64,000 nucleotides of DNA. It comes from Pseudoteredinibacter isoporae. GTDB taxonomy: Bacteria > Pseudomonadota > Gammaproteobacteria > Pseudomonadales > Cellvibrionaceae. Each line of letters begins with the position of its first letter. Within the stretch, counting starts at the first letter, position 1. Positions 33,294-41,155 of the stretch are shown here, piece after piece. The DNA lies in contig NZ_JAAONY010000001.1 in the NCBI RefSeq assembly GCF_011602085.1, positions 1,736,001 to 1,800,000 of the forward strand, in the 5' to 3' direction. Both the position numbers and the translations under genes were made by a program. Below the pieces are notes generated by a model. The model saw nothing but the letters and a program-made list of their open reading frames with translations. It had not been told where the DNA came from and searched no databases.

Positions 33294-34304
33294 TCAGTCC
33301 TGATCCAGGTGCTGACTAAGGGAGTTCTTTTGAAAGTGCTTGGGTGTCATGCCGGTAAAGCGCTTGAATGCCGACGTAAAATTACTGGGATGCTCATAGC
33401 CAATCTCCAGAGCCACCTGGGTAATGTTCAGTTTGCGTTCGGACAATAACTGCTGCGCATGCTGCATTCTGAGATTCAAAACGTAATCGCTCATGGTGCA
33501 ACCATAAATGATCTTGAAGCAGGACGTCAGTCGACTTTTGCCCAGCCCCAATTGCTTGACCATATCCGGCAGGGTTGGTGGCTCGCGCCACTCGGTGCTC
33601 AACAGATCAGCTGCTTTGGACACGATGCCAATCTCTTTTTCAGTCACCTGGGAAAACTTGCGGCGGGATTCCTCATTGAGGATGTTGCGCATGGCGAGGC
33701 AGGCGATCTCCACGGTTTTGGCCTGCAAAAAAGGTCGACTCCAAACCGGATCATTAACGCCCTCAAGAAGAATGTACAAGGCCCGGGTCAGGTCGTTGCT
33801 CATGGAAAAGGATTCGTTCACCCAATGGGTGCCGGCAATCGCCTGTTCAATACAATTGGGCAACTGATCGATACTTAAGTCAAAAGGGTCCTGGACAAAC
33901 ACTTCGGGATCACAAATCAACATGACCAGCAGGTAACGATCACAGCTTTTTGAAAATTCCCGAAGGTCCATATCATCAACGTTATAGGCAACGATCAGTT
34001 GCCCTTCATTGAGCGTGCTTGATGCGATGCCGTCCAGGCTGATTTCGCTGTTGCCTCGCAGCTTGCAGGTGAGCATGAGTTTTTTCCCGGGCATGGACAC
34101 CCGTGCTTCACCTTCGCTGACTTCCCGCAAGTCCAGAATACGCACCATGATGCCGGCTTGAAACTGAAACAATATCTCGTTGCCCGTTTCGCCCTTACCT
34201 TCATGGCGAATCGACAATCGATCCGATTGAAAGCGGAATCGCTTCAAATCGGTAAAGGGGAGGTTGAGATATTCTTCTGCCATGTGTCGGTTTGATCTGT
34301 GCAT
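33294..34304 (-). CDS. AraC-family regulator, PchR-like paralog
   Basis: The 336-residue protein has the same layout as the regulator at 24388: an N-domain with 'ILFQFQAGIMVRILDLREV' and 'GKKLMLTCKLRGN', and an HTH with 'MVKQLGLGKSRLTSCFKI', 'YGCTMSDYVLNLRMQHAQQL' and 'GYEHPSNFTSAFKRFTGMTP'. A second start, MAEEYLN (34283), is possible. No TonB receptor is adjacent, in contrast to the paralog. The serine hydrolase gene begins 142 bp downstream and is a candidate target. Confidence 0.85.
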   Translation of the reverse strand: MHRSNRHMAEEYLNLPFTDLKRFRFQSDRLSIRHEGKGETGNEILFQFQAGIMVRILDLREVSEGEARVSMPGKKLMLTCKLRGNSEISLDGIASSTLNEGQLIVAYNVDDMDLREFSKSCDRYLLVMLICDPEVFVQDPFDLSIDQLPNCIEQAIAGTHWVNESFSMSNDLTRALYILLEGVNDPVWSRPFLQAKTVEIACLAMRNILNEESRRKFSQVTEKEIGIVSKAADLLSTEWREPPTLPDMVKQLGLGKSRLTSCFKIIYGCTMSDYVLNLRMQHAQQLLSERKLNITQVALEIGYEHPSNFTSAFKRFTGMTPKHFQKNSLSQHLDQD

Positions 34305-34520
34305 AGCTTTATGAAAAGCGGGTGTCAGGCCACTCTATCAAGATTCCCTGAAGAGGCCAAACCGTTGTCTTCTTGAAACAGGATTTCCGGAAACGCGCAT
34401 AATTATTACGGAATTGTGCATAAGAATGCGGGCTAGTGCTATGCGTGGGGTGACGCTTGCCAAAGTGTGTTGATAGACATACTCTGCCACGGAGGCTTGT
34501 TGCACAGACCGGGAGATCGC

Positions 34521-34910
34521 ATGTCCAAAGGAATCAGTTTCTGCCTGATCATTGTCGGCTTGATTAACATTGTGCCGGTGTTGGGGGTGTTGTCCGTTGA
34601 GAATCTGGAGGAGGCCTATGGTATTGCTCTGGCCTCTAATGATTTAGCCATTCTCATGCGTCATCGTGCACTGCTGTTCGGCATTCTCGGTGGATTTGTG
34701 CTCTATTCGGCGTTCACACAAGCTTTCCAGACGGCGGCTATGATCATGGCCGGGGTGAGCATGATCGGATTCGCTGTTTTGGTGAACAGTGTCGAAGGCG
34801 TTAACGAATCGATCAATAAGGTCTTACTGATCGATTATGCGGGCATCGGTTTTTGGGTGCTGGCGGTGTGTCTTAAGTTGTTGTCGGCAAAAAATTCTCA
34901 AACTTCTTGA
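34521..34910 (+). CDS. Small four-TM membrane protein, function unknown
   Basis: ATG 34521 is preceded by GGGAGATCGC, so the earlier in-frame start is rejected. The 129-residue protein has four hydrophobic stretches ('ISFCLIIVGLINIVPVLGV', 'ALLFGILGGFVLYSAF', 'AAMIMAGVSMIGFAVLV', 'AGIGFWVLAVCLKLL') and a short first loop. I do not recognise a family function. It is convergent with the TPR-GGDEF gene. Confidence 0.65.
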   Translation: MSKGISFCLIIVGLINIVPVLGVLSVENLEEAYGIALASNDLAILMRHRALLFGILGGFVLYSAFTQAFQTAAMIMAGVSMIGFAVLVNSVEGVNESINKVLLIDYAGIGFWVLAVCLKLLSAKNSQTS

Positions 34911-34938
34911 AGGATTACAGGGTTGCCTCTGGGAATGG

Positions 34939-36732
34939 TTATATCCAATTCCCCGAAGAGGTGTTCTTGCCATCCTTCTTGGATTCATACAGATAGCGGT
35001 CTGCCGCGCTGATGATATCGTCCAGGCTGAATTCGCTCCGGTTCTTTAATATGGAGTAGCCAATAGAACAGGTCAGCGATAGAGGATTGCCTTCAAAGGT
35101 GAAATCTTTACTGGCGATCTGACAGCGAATGCGTTCACAGAGGGCTTTTAATGCCGGTACGGGAATGTCCTCGCAAATAATGACAAATTCATCGCCACCC
35201 CATCTCACCAATGTGTCGGAAGGCCGAATAATATCGTTGATCACTTTGACCAATTCAACCAGCACATAATCGCCCGCTGAGTGCCCAAGCGAATCGTTAA
35301 TGGGTTTGAAATTATCACAGTCAATCATAATGGCGGCGACTGAGTTGTTGGAGCTTTCCGGAATTCGACTCAAACGACTATTGATAGCCGCGGCCTGCTC
35401 GATCAGATAACCGCGGCGGTAGGCCCCGGTGAGTTGATCACGCAAAGACAAATCCAGCTTCACTTGCGTGAGTTTGGATTTGTAATAGAAGATAGCCAGC
35501 AATGTACTCAGAAACAATCCAATACCCATGAAAATCGACACCTGACTTTGAATGCGTTTTTCCGCTTTGCTGAGTTGCAATTCCTTCGCCAGGGATTTCT
35601 TTTCGAGCATAAGAATTTTGGATTGCTCTCTCTGTGCTCGAAGGGAATGCTCGATGGACGTGGTTAACTCATAGATTCGACGGTCGCTCACATCTTTGTC
35701 GGTGTTAACCGCTTCCTTCAGGTGTTCGAAAGCGAGGCGCTTTTGGCCTTTACGTTCATAGATCTCACTGAGCAGAAAATTAAGATCTCGTTCCAACTGG
35801 GAGTGCTCAATTTTTCTGGAGAGGGAAAGCCCGGTGCTTGCGATCTCCAAAGCTTTATCGAGCTTGTTGGTAATTAAATAGAGATTGGTTTGTTCACGGT
35901 ATATTTGGACCAGCACTGGCTTGTAGTTTTGCTTCAAGGCTGTCTCGGCGGCTTTATCGAGATAGAAAGCCGATTTTTCGTAATCATTGAGATGCAGATA
36001 GCTCACGCCGAGCATGCGATTGATATGCCCAACGGCCCTGGGGGAGGGGGACTTTTTATACAGCTCCTGCGCACTCAGCAAGCGGTTCAGGGATTCCTGG
36101 GGATCGTAGCGGCTGGGGTCCTGCAGGCGATTGGTGGCGGAATTCAGCAGAATTCTGGCCTCGTAACGAATATCACCAAGCTCGCGGAATATCTCGATGG
36201 CTTTATCAAAGGAATCTTCAGACAGCTCAATTAAACCCGTTTCCAGATAGGTGACCCCCATCATGGCATAGGACTTACCGATATAGAGTTGGTGGTTTTG
36301 TTCAAGGCTGATGTCGACTAATTGCTTTGCCAGGGGCAATACATTCAGAAATTCCCCTAGCCTGGCTGTGGATATTGCCTTGGATTCCAGATAGACCATC
36401 TGGACCTCAGGCGTCGAGAGCTTCTTTGAATATACCTCGGATTGCTTGAGGCAGACCTTGGCCTTATCAACATCACCAAGGTAGGCGTGAATTCGACCGC
36501 AATAGACGTAATACAGAGCGCTGTCATCCGCGCTGGAGCGCTCATTGACGGTGCTACCGAGCTGCTCAATCAGGGATTGGGCCTTGTCGAGATCTTTAAA
36601 ATCCAGTTCTTTGATCTGTTCTATGATGTGTTTGCTTGATGGGCTTACTACTTGGTGGGGCGGCTTCGCCCCGACACTCCCTGTGCCGGAAAGTAATATC
36701 AAACTCAAAAGCAGAGCTAGGTTTTTGTACAT
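34939..36732 (-). CDS. TPR-repeat diguanylate cyclase (GGDEF)
   Basis: The 597-residue protein has a signal peptide ('LALLLSLILLSGTGSVGA'), a periplasmic helical TPR-like region (about 35-370), a coiled coil, one TM helix (about 400-420) and a C-terminal GGDEF domain. The active site is 'RWGGDEFVIIC' and an I-site R-P-S-D precedes it, so the cyclase looks active and product-inhibited. TPR-GGDEF proteins couple periplasmic protein contacts to c-di-GMP synthesis. It is the second GGDEF protein in the window. No EAL domain protein is near. Confidence 0.88.
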   Translation of the reverse strand: MYKNLALLLSLILLSGTGSVGAKPPHQVVSPSSKHIIEQIKELDFKDLDKAQSLIEQLGSTVNERSSADDSALYYVYCGRIHAYLGDVDKAKVCLKQSEVYSKKLSTPEVQMVYLESKAISTARLGEFLNVLPLAKQLVDISLEQNHQLYIGKSYAMMGVTYLETGLIELSEDSFDKAIEIFRELGDIRYEARILLNSATNRLQDPSRYDPQESLNRLLSAQELYKKSPSPRAVGHINRMLGVSYLHLNDYEKSAFYLDKAAETALKQNYKPVLVQIYREQTNLYLITNKLDKALEIASTGLSLSRKIEHSQLERDLNFLLSEIYERKGQKRLAFEHLKEAVNTDKDVSDRRIYELTTSIEHSLRAQREQSKILMLEKKSLAKELQLSKAEKRIQSQVSIFMGIGLFLSTLLAIFYYKSKLTQVKLDLSLRDQLTGAYRRGYLIEQAAAINSRLSRIPESSNNSVAAIMIDCDNFKPINDSLGHSAGDYVLVELVKVINDIIRPSDTLVRWGGDEFVIICEDIPVPALKALCERIRCQIASKDFTFEGNPLSLTCSIGYSILKNRSEFSLDDIISAADRYLYESKKDGKNTSSGNWI

Positions 36733-37424
36733 ATAAGCAACGGTCTGTAAGGTTTCTCGGTCGGCGGCTTATTAGGGAGCATCTAATAGCTAACAGCGAT
36801 TACATAGCATAACGATTAGTATAGAAGGTTCTGATCAGAAGCCCACATTTCATTATTCGCTGATATTCCTCCGTCCTATTGCCGTCATGGCGCGGATAAA
36901 TAGTCCAGTCTTATCGGATTATCAATTAATTTTGTGCGGTCTTTCCCTGTGTCGGCGCCTGAACCATAAGAGGATTCCGACGAATGGCAGGATGATAATT
37001 ATCTTGCCGAAAACCCGTTTTCCCATCAAAAAAACGAGCTTGGAGAAGTGAGTCATCTTTGCGTATTTGTTTGCCGGCTGATCATTATTTGTTCCAGTGG
37101 CCATCAGTTTTGAGTGAAACAGCGCGAATACTGTCGCTTTCGGCCCCGGCTTTTAACAAATGATAATTTCTGATTTTATTTGACTTATTTGGACTAACAA
37201 TAAATTTAAAAACGTATGATTTGAGTTTTTGAGTCAAAACTTCTCATTTGTTAAACAATTTCTTGGCCCTTTTATTCATCCCTGAGTCATAATCCCCGCC
37301 GATAATGTCGCACCCGGTGATTTGATGAGTCACCCATGTGACTGCATCAGATTACGGTGAAAATTTTCAACATTCAGTAAATGATTATTTTCAAAAAAGA
37401 CAAAGAAATAGGAAGGCGGAAAAC
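36733..37424. other. Long AT-rich intergenic region
   Basis: This region of about 690 bp contains one small possible gene on the minus strand (36922-37104). The rest is very AT-rich, particularly 37150-37310, and must include the promoter of the PilJ-like pair. An earlier in-frame ATG at 37338 would start the first PilJ-like gene, but it lacks a ribosome binding site. Confidence 0.5.
36922..37104 (-). CDS. Possible 60-residue single-TM protein
   Basis: The small frame encodes a hydrophilic start, a hydrophobic stretch ('GKIIIILPFVGILLWF') and a basic tail 'RRRHRERPHKIN', a layout seen in real small membrane proteins. There is no clear ribosome binding site before ATG 37104. It could be spurious. 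Confidence 0.3.
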   Translation of the reverse strand: MATGTNNDQPANKYAKMTHFSKLVFLMGKRVFGKIIIILPFVGILLWFRRRHRERPHKIN

Positions 37425-38231
37425 GTGCAAAACCTAAAGCTTAATCGTTGGCAACAGAAATTGGTGGCATTCCTGTTGTTCTTCTGCTGCATGAACGTTC
37501 GAACATTTGCCAGTGCCTCGGTCGAGGATGTCCATAACATTGCGGATATTTGCACCAGTGTGCAAACGGTTCTTAAAGATTACGCGCTTGTTGGAATGGG
37601 CGTTCAATATGATGACCCGGCTGAGCATCTGAAGAAAACCATCAAGAAAATCGATAATGATTTTGCGGCGCTGAAAAAAGAGCATCATCTTGGTCCTGAG
37701 ATTGATGCCCTGGTTATTGAAAAAGAAAAAACCTGGAAAAAGATTCGTGAGGTTGTCCTTGCAAAGCCACGGCAGGATGCCGTTCTGGATTTACACCTGA
37801 CAATCGAGAAGTTTGACAAGGAGTGTTGGGAAATCGCAGAAATGATCGCCAAAGAAACACATATTGAGGGCGAACATTATGTGATTGTTGCATCGGAGCT
37901 TGGCATGGAAGTACAGCGTTTGGCGGCCCTGTATATGATGCGCGCCTGGGATGTATCCAATCCGCATTATTTTGAGGAAGTAGAAAACATCCTTGAAGAA
38001 TTTGAGAAGTACTATCACGAGCTGACCGAGAAGGCTTATCCAAAATATCTCAACGATGCGACTAAAGCAAAGTTGGACAAAATCGAAAAATCCTTCCTGG
38101 TCTTTGAACATATGGCCGCGAGCAAGTCTGGCCGCTTTGTGCCGGCCCTTGGGCAACGTTCTGCAACTCGCCTTATTGGTCAAATTGATGACGTTATCAA
38201 AGACGTTATTGCTGCTATTGAGAAGAAGTAA
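37425..38231 (+). CDS. Stand-alone PilJ-type (type IV pilus MCP N-terminal) domain protein, copy 1
   Basis: GTG 37425 behind AGGAAGGCGG gives 268 residues and places a signal peptide at the N-terminus ('KLVAFLLFFCCMNVRTFASA'). The mature protein is all-helical. It has two halves, each starting with a helix like the PilJ_N sensor domain ('IADICTSVQTVLKDYALVGM' and 'SELGMEVQRLAALYMMRAWD'). There is no HAMP, MCP, kinase or TM segment after it, so it is a soluble periplasmic sensor-like protein. It lies 2 bp before the paralogous gene. Partner and ligand are unknown; in NarX and PilJ this domain senses nitrate or pilus state. Confidence 0.7.
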   Translation: MQNLKLNRWQQKLVAFLLFFCCMNVRTFASASVEDVHNIADICTSVQTVLKDYALVGMGVQYDDPAEHLKKTIKKIDNDFAALKKEHHLGPEIDALVIEKEKTWKKIREVVLAKPRQDAVLDLHLTIEKFDKECWEIAEMIAKETHIEGEHYVIVASELGMEVQRLAALYMMRAWDVSNPHYFEEVENILEEFEKYYHELTEKAYPKYLNDATKAKLDKIEKSFLVFEHMAASKSGRFVPALGQRSATRLIGQIDDVIKDVIAAIEKK

Positions 38232-38233
38232 AA

Positions 38234-39016
38234 ATGTTTAATTCAACACTGAAGTTATCTAACCGTTTGCCAAACGCTTTACTTTCACTGCTGCTTGCCG
38301 TGGTGTGTGTATTGCCAGTAGCGAAGGCCAAAGCGGCAAATCTGGAAACCCTGACGGCGGCTGAAGATATCGGCATCCTGAGTCAGAGTATCGTTAAAAA
38401 TTACTTTTACCTGGGTGAAAACCTAAACGCTTCACGTTCCAGCCAAAAGCTGAAAGAGCATATCCAGACCATTGATGCCAGTCTGGCAACGCTAAAGAGT
38501 TCCAGCGTAGCGGCAAAAATCGAAGATGACTTGATGTTTATTGAGGTAATCTGGGCAGATTTAAAAGATACGCTTGCCCAGGAGTACACCCGTGATACCG
38601 GTCTTCTTGTGGTTGATATGGGAGAAGTACTGCTTGAAGGTTCAGAGAATATCGCCAATGCGCTGTATGACAACGATATTCAGAAAAGCGGCATGATCGA
38701 TATTATCGAGCATCAACGCTATCTGATCGAACGTATGGCCAAGTTGTACATCATTTCCATTGCCGGCTTTAAAGATTTTAACGTCGTAAAGCAAACCAAC
38801 AATACCGTGCAAACCTTTGATGAAGGCCTGGCTAAAATCGAGTCAAACAGCTACCCCGAGCAGGTATCGAAAAAAGTCGAAAGACTTCGCAAACGCTGGG
38901 ATTCTTCAAGAACCTTCTACTTGAATGTTCAAGAGGGTGATCTTCCAAGAACAATTTTCTTCAATACCGAAATGATCGAACGTCTGCTGGAAGATATTTT
39001 CGACCATCATAAGTAA
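38234..39016 (+). CDS. Stand-alone PilJ-type domain protein, copy 2
   Basis: The 260-residue protein has a signal peptide (cleaved near AKAKAAN) and the same helical layout as its upstream neighbour: 'AEDIGILSQSIVKNYFYLGE' in the first half and 'IEHQRYLIERMAKLYIISIA' in the second. The QRYLIERMAKLY segment is close to the Q-R-M-L-x-Q-R-x-A-K signature of PilJ_N domains. It begins 2 bp after copy 1, so they are co-translated and may form a heterodimer (inference). A terminator-like hairpin follows. Confidence 0.7.
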   Translation: MFNSTLKLSNRLPNALLSLLLAVVCVLPVAKAKAANLETLTAAEDIGILSQSIVKNYFYLGENLNASRSSQKLKEHIQTIDASLATLKSSSVAAKIEDDLMFIEVIWADLKDTLAQEYTRDTGLLVVDMGEVLLEGSENIANALYDNDIQKSGMIDIIEHQRYLIERMAKLYIISIAGFKDFNVVKQTNNTVQTFDEGLAKIESNSYPEQVSKKVERLRKRWDSSRTFYLNVQEGDLPRTIFFNTEMIERLLEDIFDHHK

Positions 39017-39061
39017 TTCTCTTTTCTTATATACCTATTCAAAATGGGTATATGTCTCTGG

Positions 39062-39084
39062 CGGGGTGCTTGATGAGCACCCCG
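39062..39084 (+). terminator. Hairpin after the PilJ-like pair
   Basis: CGGGGTGCT and AGCACCCCG pair perfectly over 9 bp with the loop TGATG. It is 45 bp past the stop of the second PilJ-like gene and before the fecI gene. The following ATTTC is a poor U tract, so termination may be partial. An ATATACC/GGTATAT dyad (39030-39054) lies between. Confidence 0.55.
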
Positions 39085-39196
39085 ATTTCGCAGTACTTGG
39101 GCGTTTCGCCTGCATCTTGGCTTCCTGACATTTTACGCTTTTCAATGGGCATTCTTTCTCTTGCCCTGTAAAAGCTGCACTGGCCCCCGGCTTGAT

Positions 39197-39211
39197 TGAA
39201 AATCATTCGTA
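39197..39211 (+). promoter_or_regulatory. Candidate Fur box upstream of the FecI-like sigma gene
   Basis: TGAAAATCATTCGTA matches the 7-1-7 Fur consensus TGATAATNATTATCA at 10 of 14 fixed positions. FecI-type sigma genes are usually Fur-repressed. If it is real, the sigma start codon must lie downstream, at 39220, 39235 or 39286. Confidence 0.45.
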
Positions 39212-39234
39212 TTCATCGTATGCTCGCCGGATTA

Positions 39235-39798
39235 ATGTGTTCTAACCCCTTTAATTCTCTGCTTATCAACTCATTTAAGCCTACTGTGAAAACGACTGCT
39301 GTACGCGCCTTGTTCTTGAAATATGGCCAGGAAATTGAAGCCTTTCTGACTCGTAAGCTTTCCTGCCCGCACAGTGCTGCGGACCTTACTCAGGAAGTGT
39401 TTTTACGCGTGTTGCGCAGTGGTACTAATATTCAGACCGACGTTCAAAACACTCGCGCTTATCTGTATAAAATCGCAGTGAACCTAGCAATTAATCATCA
39501 GAGTCGTGAACAGCGTTTACCGATGGTCGACGTTGATGAAGACAGTGTTCCCGAGTCTGTCGATAATCGCAATCCAGAACGCATCACCAGTGACAAGCAG
39601 CGCTTACAGAGAATGAGTGATGCCTTGCTGGAGCTATCACCTCTGAGTCAGAAGGTGTTTGTTCTGGTACGTATCCGGGGAATGAAGCAACTTGAAGTGG
39701 CGCGTGTTCTGGGGATACACATTACAACCGTGGAAAAAAACCTGGCCAAAGCCGTGCGCCATTGTTACGAGCGCAGTCTGGAACCGACCGAACAATGA
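39235..39798 (+). CDS. FecI-like ECF sigma factor
   Basis: The conserved part begins 'LFLKYGQEIEAFLTRKLSC' and includes 'ADLTQEVFLRVLRSG' (region 2), 'RAYLYKIAVNLAINH' (region 2.4), and 'LSPLSQKVFVLVRIRGMKQL' with 'LGIHITTVEKNLAKAVRHC' (region 4). The start is uncertain: ATG 39235 (187 residues) is given, with TTG 39196, ATG 39220 and GTG 39286 as alternatives. It is followed by FecR and a FecA-type receptor and should direct transcription of the iron transport genes. A two-block motif precedes both downstream genes. Confidence 0.88.
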   Translation: MCSNPFNSLLINSFKPTVKTTAVRALFLKYGQEIEAFLTRKLSCPHSAADLTQEVFLRVLRSGTNIQTDVQNTRAYLYKIAVNLAINHQSREQRLPMVDVDEDSVPESVDNRNPERITSDKQRLQRMSDALLELSPLSQKVFVLVRIRGMKQLEVARVLGIHITTVEKNLAKAVRHCYERSLEPTEQ

Positions 39799-39834
39799 AA
39801 AATGGTCGGGTTTTTATGTTTATGGCGCTCTTAT
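39797..39834 (+). promoter_or_regulatory. Putative ECF-sigma promoter in front of fecR
   Basis: AAAATGGTCGGGTTTTT is followed after 13 bases by TCTTATGT. The same two blocks at exactly the same spacing occur upstream of the receptor gene at 41063. The first block overlaps the end of the sigma gene. CCGACC at the end of that gene could also pair with GGTCGG here to form a terminator hairpin, so the site may have a double role. Confidence 0.6.
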
Positions 39835-39938
39835 GTAGGCAGAAGGGTGAAAAACACACGCAGAAAACGGATTGGTGCAGGTCGTCGGTAGGGGTCCGCA
39901 GTAGACCCTGCCACAATCCCTGAAGGAAGAGATTAGCC

Positions 39939-41000
39939 TTGAGTAAGAATGCAGATAGAGCCACCCAGTTGCAGGCGATGGAACTGTGGGCTCAATTACA
40001 GAGTGCTGAATTGAGTCAGTCGGAACAACAAGAGTTGTTGAAGTGGCCTGAGCAGTCCGCTGAGCATCGGCTCGCTTGGCAGCAGGCCCAGAACAGTTGG
40101 GAATTAATGGGGCAAATTGACGTAGACGCCCTTGGTGTCGGGAAGACAGATGAGCCCCCGATAACGCTTTCCTCTACAGCGGCAGCATCCCCCGAACGCT
40201 CCGCGTTCAACACTTGGTCGACCCGTTGGGTTGCTATGGCGGCTACGGTTTTGTTCTGCGCCTTAGGTCTATTGCTTTTCCCCGACTTTATGGGCGATAA
40301 GCGAACAGCCGATAGACTGGTTGAGCACACCGTTGAAGAACCCACCGTTGAACGCTATCGCAATGATCGCCGCTCGAAATACCAGCTGACTCTGGCTGAC
40401 GGTTCCGTGAGCTTTTTGAACATCAATACCGAAATTGAGGTGAGTTACAGCGATACCTACCGCCGCGTGGAGTTGTTGCGTGGTGAGGCTTATTTTCAGG
40501 TGGCCAAAGATGCCGAGCGTCCCTTCACTGTCGGTGCAGGAAGCACCTCAGCGACCGCTGTTGGTACCGCATTTGTGGTGCGCCGGCACAATGAAAAAGA
40601 AACCTTGGTGGTTGTGACGGAAGGACAGGTTGAGGTGGCTGAAGCCGAGGGTGCGGACAAGGTCTTGCTGGAGGCTGACCAATCGGTAGTGTCCCAATCC
40701 AGGCAGCCGATGGAAGTTCAAAACGTTGTGGCGACCCATCTGGCCGCCTGGCATCAGGGTGCCTTGATCTTTGATGATGCGCCACTTTCCCAAGTCCTGG
40801 CCGAGATAGACCGTTACACAGCTTATGACATTGAGACTGATTTTTCCGGGTGGGAGGAAAAGCGGCTCAGTGGAACTCTGTTTATTGAGAGCCTGGACCA
40901 GGAAATCAGTGCGTTGGTAAACAGCTTTCATCTCCAGGTGGTCAGTAACGGTAATGGTCGATTGGTGTTGGCTCCACCGGCATTGCTCCGGCCAAACTGA
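39939..41000 (+). CDS. FecR-like anti-sigma/signal transducer
   Basis: Starting at TTG 39939 with GGAAGAG upstream, the 353-residue protein has an N-terminal cytoplasmic domain ('WAQLQSAELSQSEQQEL', 'HRLAWQQAQNSWELM', the DUF4880-type anti-sigma fold), a TM helix at about residues 90-110 and a periplasmic FecR domain ('YQLTLADGSVSFLNINTEIE', 'RRVELLRGEAYFQVAKDAER', 'VGTAFVVRRHNEKETLVVV'). It carries the receptor signal to the sigma factor. It lies between fecI-like and fecA-like genes, each separated by about 140-155 bp. Confidence 0.9.
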   Translation: MSKNADRATQLQAMELWAQLQSAELSQSEQQELLKWPEQSAEHRLAWQQAQNSWELMGQIDVDALGVGKTDEPPITLSSTAAASPERSAFNTWSTRWVAMAATVLFCALGLLLFPDFMGDKRTADRLVEHTVEEPTVERYRNDRRSKYQLTLADGSVSFLNINTEIEVSYSDTYRRVELLRGEAYFQVAKDAERPFTVGAGSTSATAVGTAFVVRRHNEKETLVVVTEGQVEVAEAEGADKVLLEADQSVVSQSRQPMEVQNVVATHLAAWHQGALIFDDAPLSQVLAEIDRYTAYDIETDFSGWEEKRLSGTLFIESLDQEISALVNSFHLQVVSNGNGRLVLAPPALLRPN

Positions 41001-41062
41001 TCGAATTCCCTATATTTCAGCCTGGTATTGGGCGATTTCAGGAACTTTTAAAAATTTTAAAA

Positions 41063-41100
41063 AAATGGTCGGGTTTTTTAAATCAGTCAGATCTTATGTC
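41063..41100 (+). promoter_or_regulatory. Putative ECF-sigma promoter in front of the FecA-like receptor
   Basis: AAAATGGTCGGGTTTTT followed after 13 bases by TCTTATGT matches the block at 39797-39834. It lies 56 bp upstream of the receptor ATG at 41156. There is no CCGACC partner upstream here, so the shared sequence is better explained as a promoter than as a terminator. Confidence 0.65.
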
Positions 41101-41155
41101 GTATCGGGAATGATGTCCTGCCCATAAGATATGAGAGTAAAAGGCTGTTTTGACC

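Noticed and set aside
39784-39816. GGTCGGGTTTTT read only as the terminator of the sigma gene
   Set aside because: CCGACC does precede it, but the same block with the same downstream TCTTATGT spacing occurs at 41063 without any stem partner. A promoter explains both.
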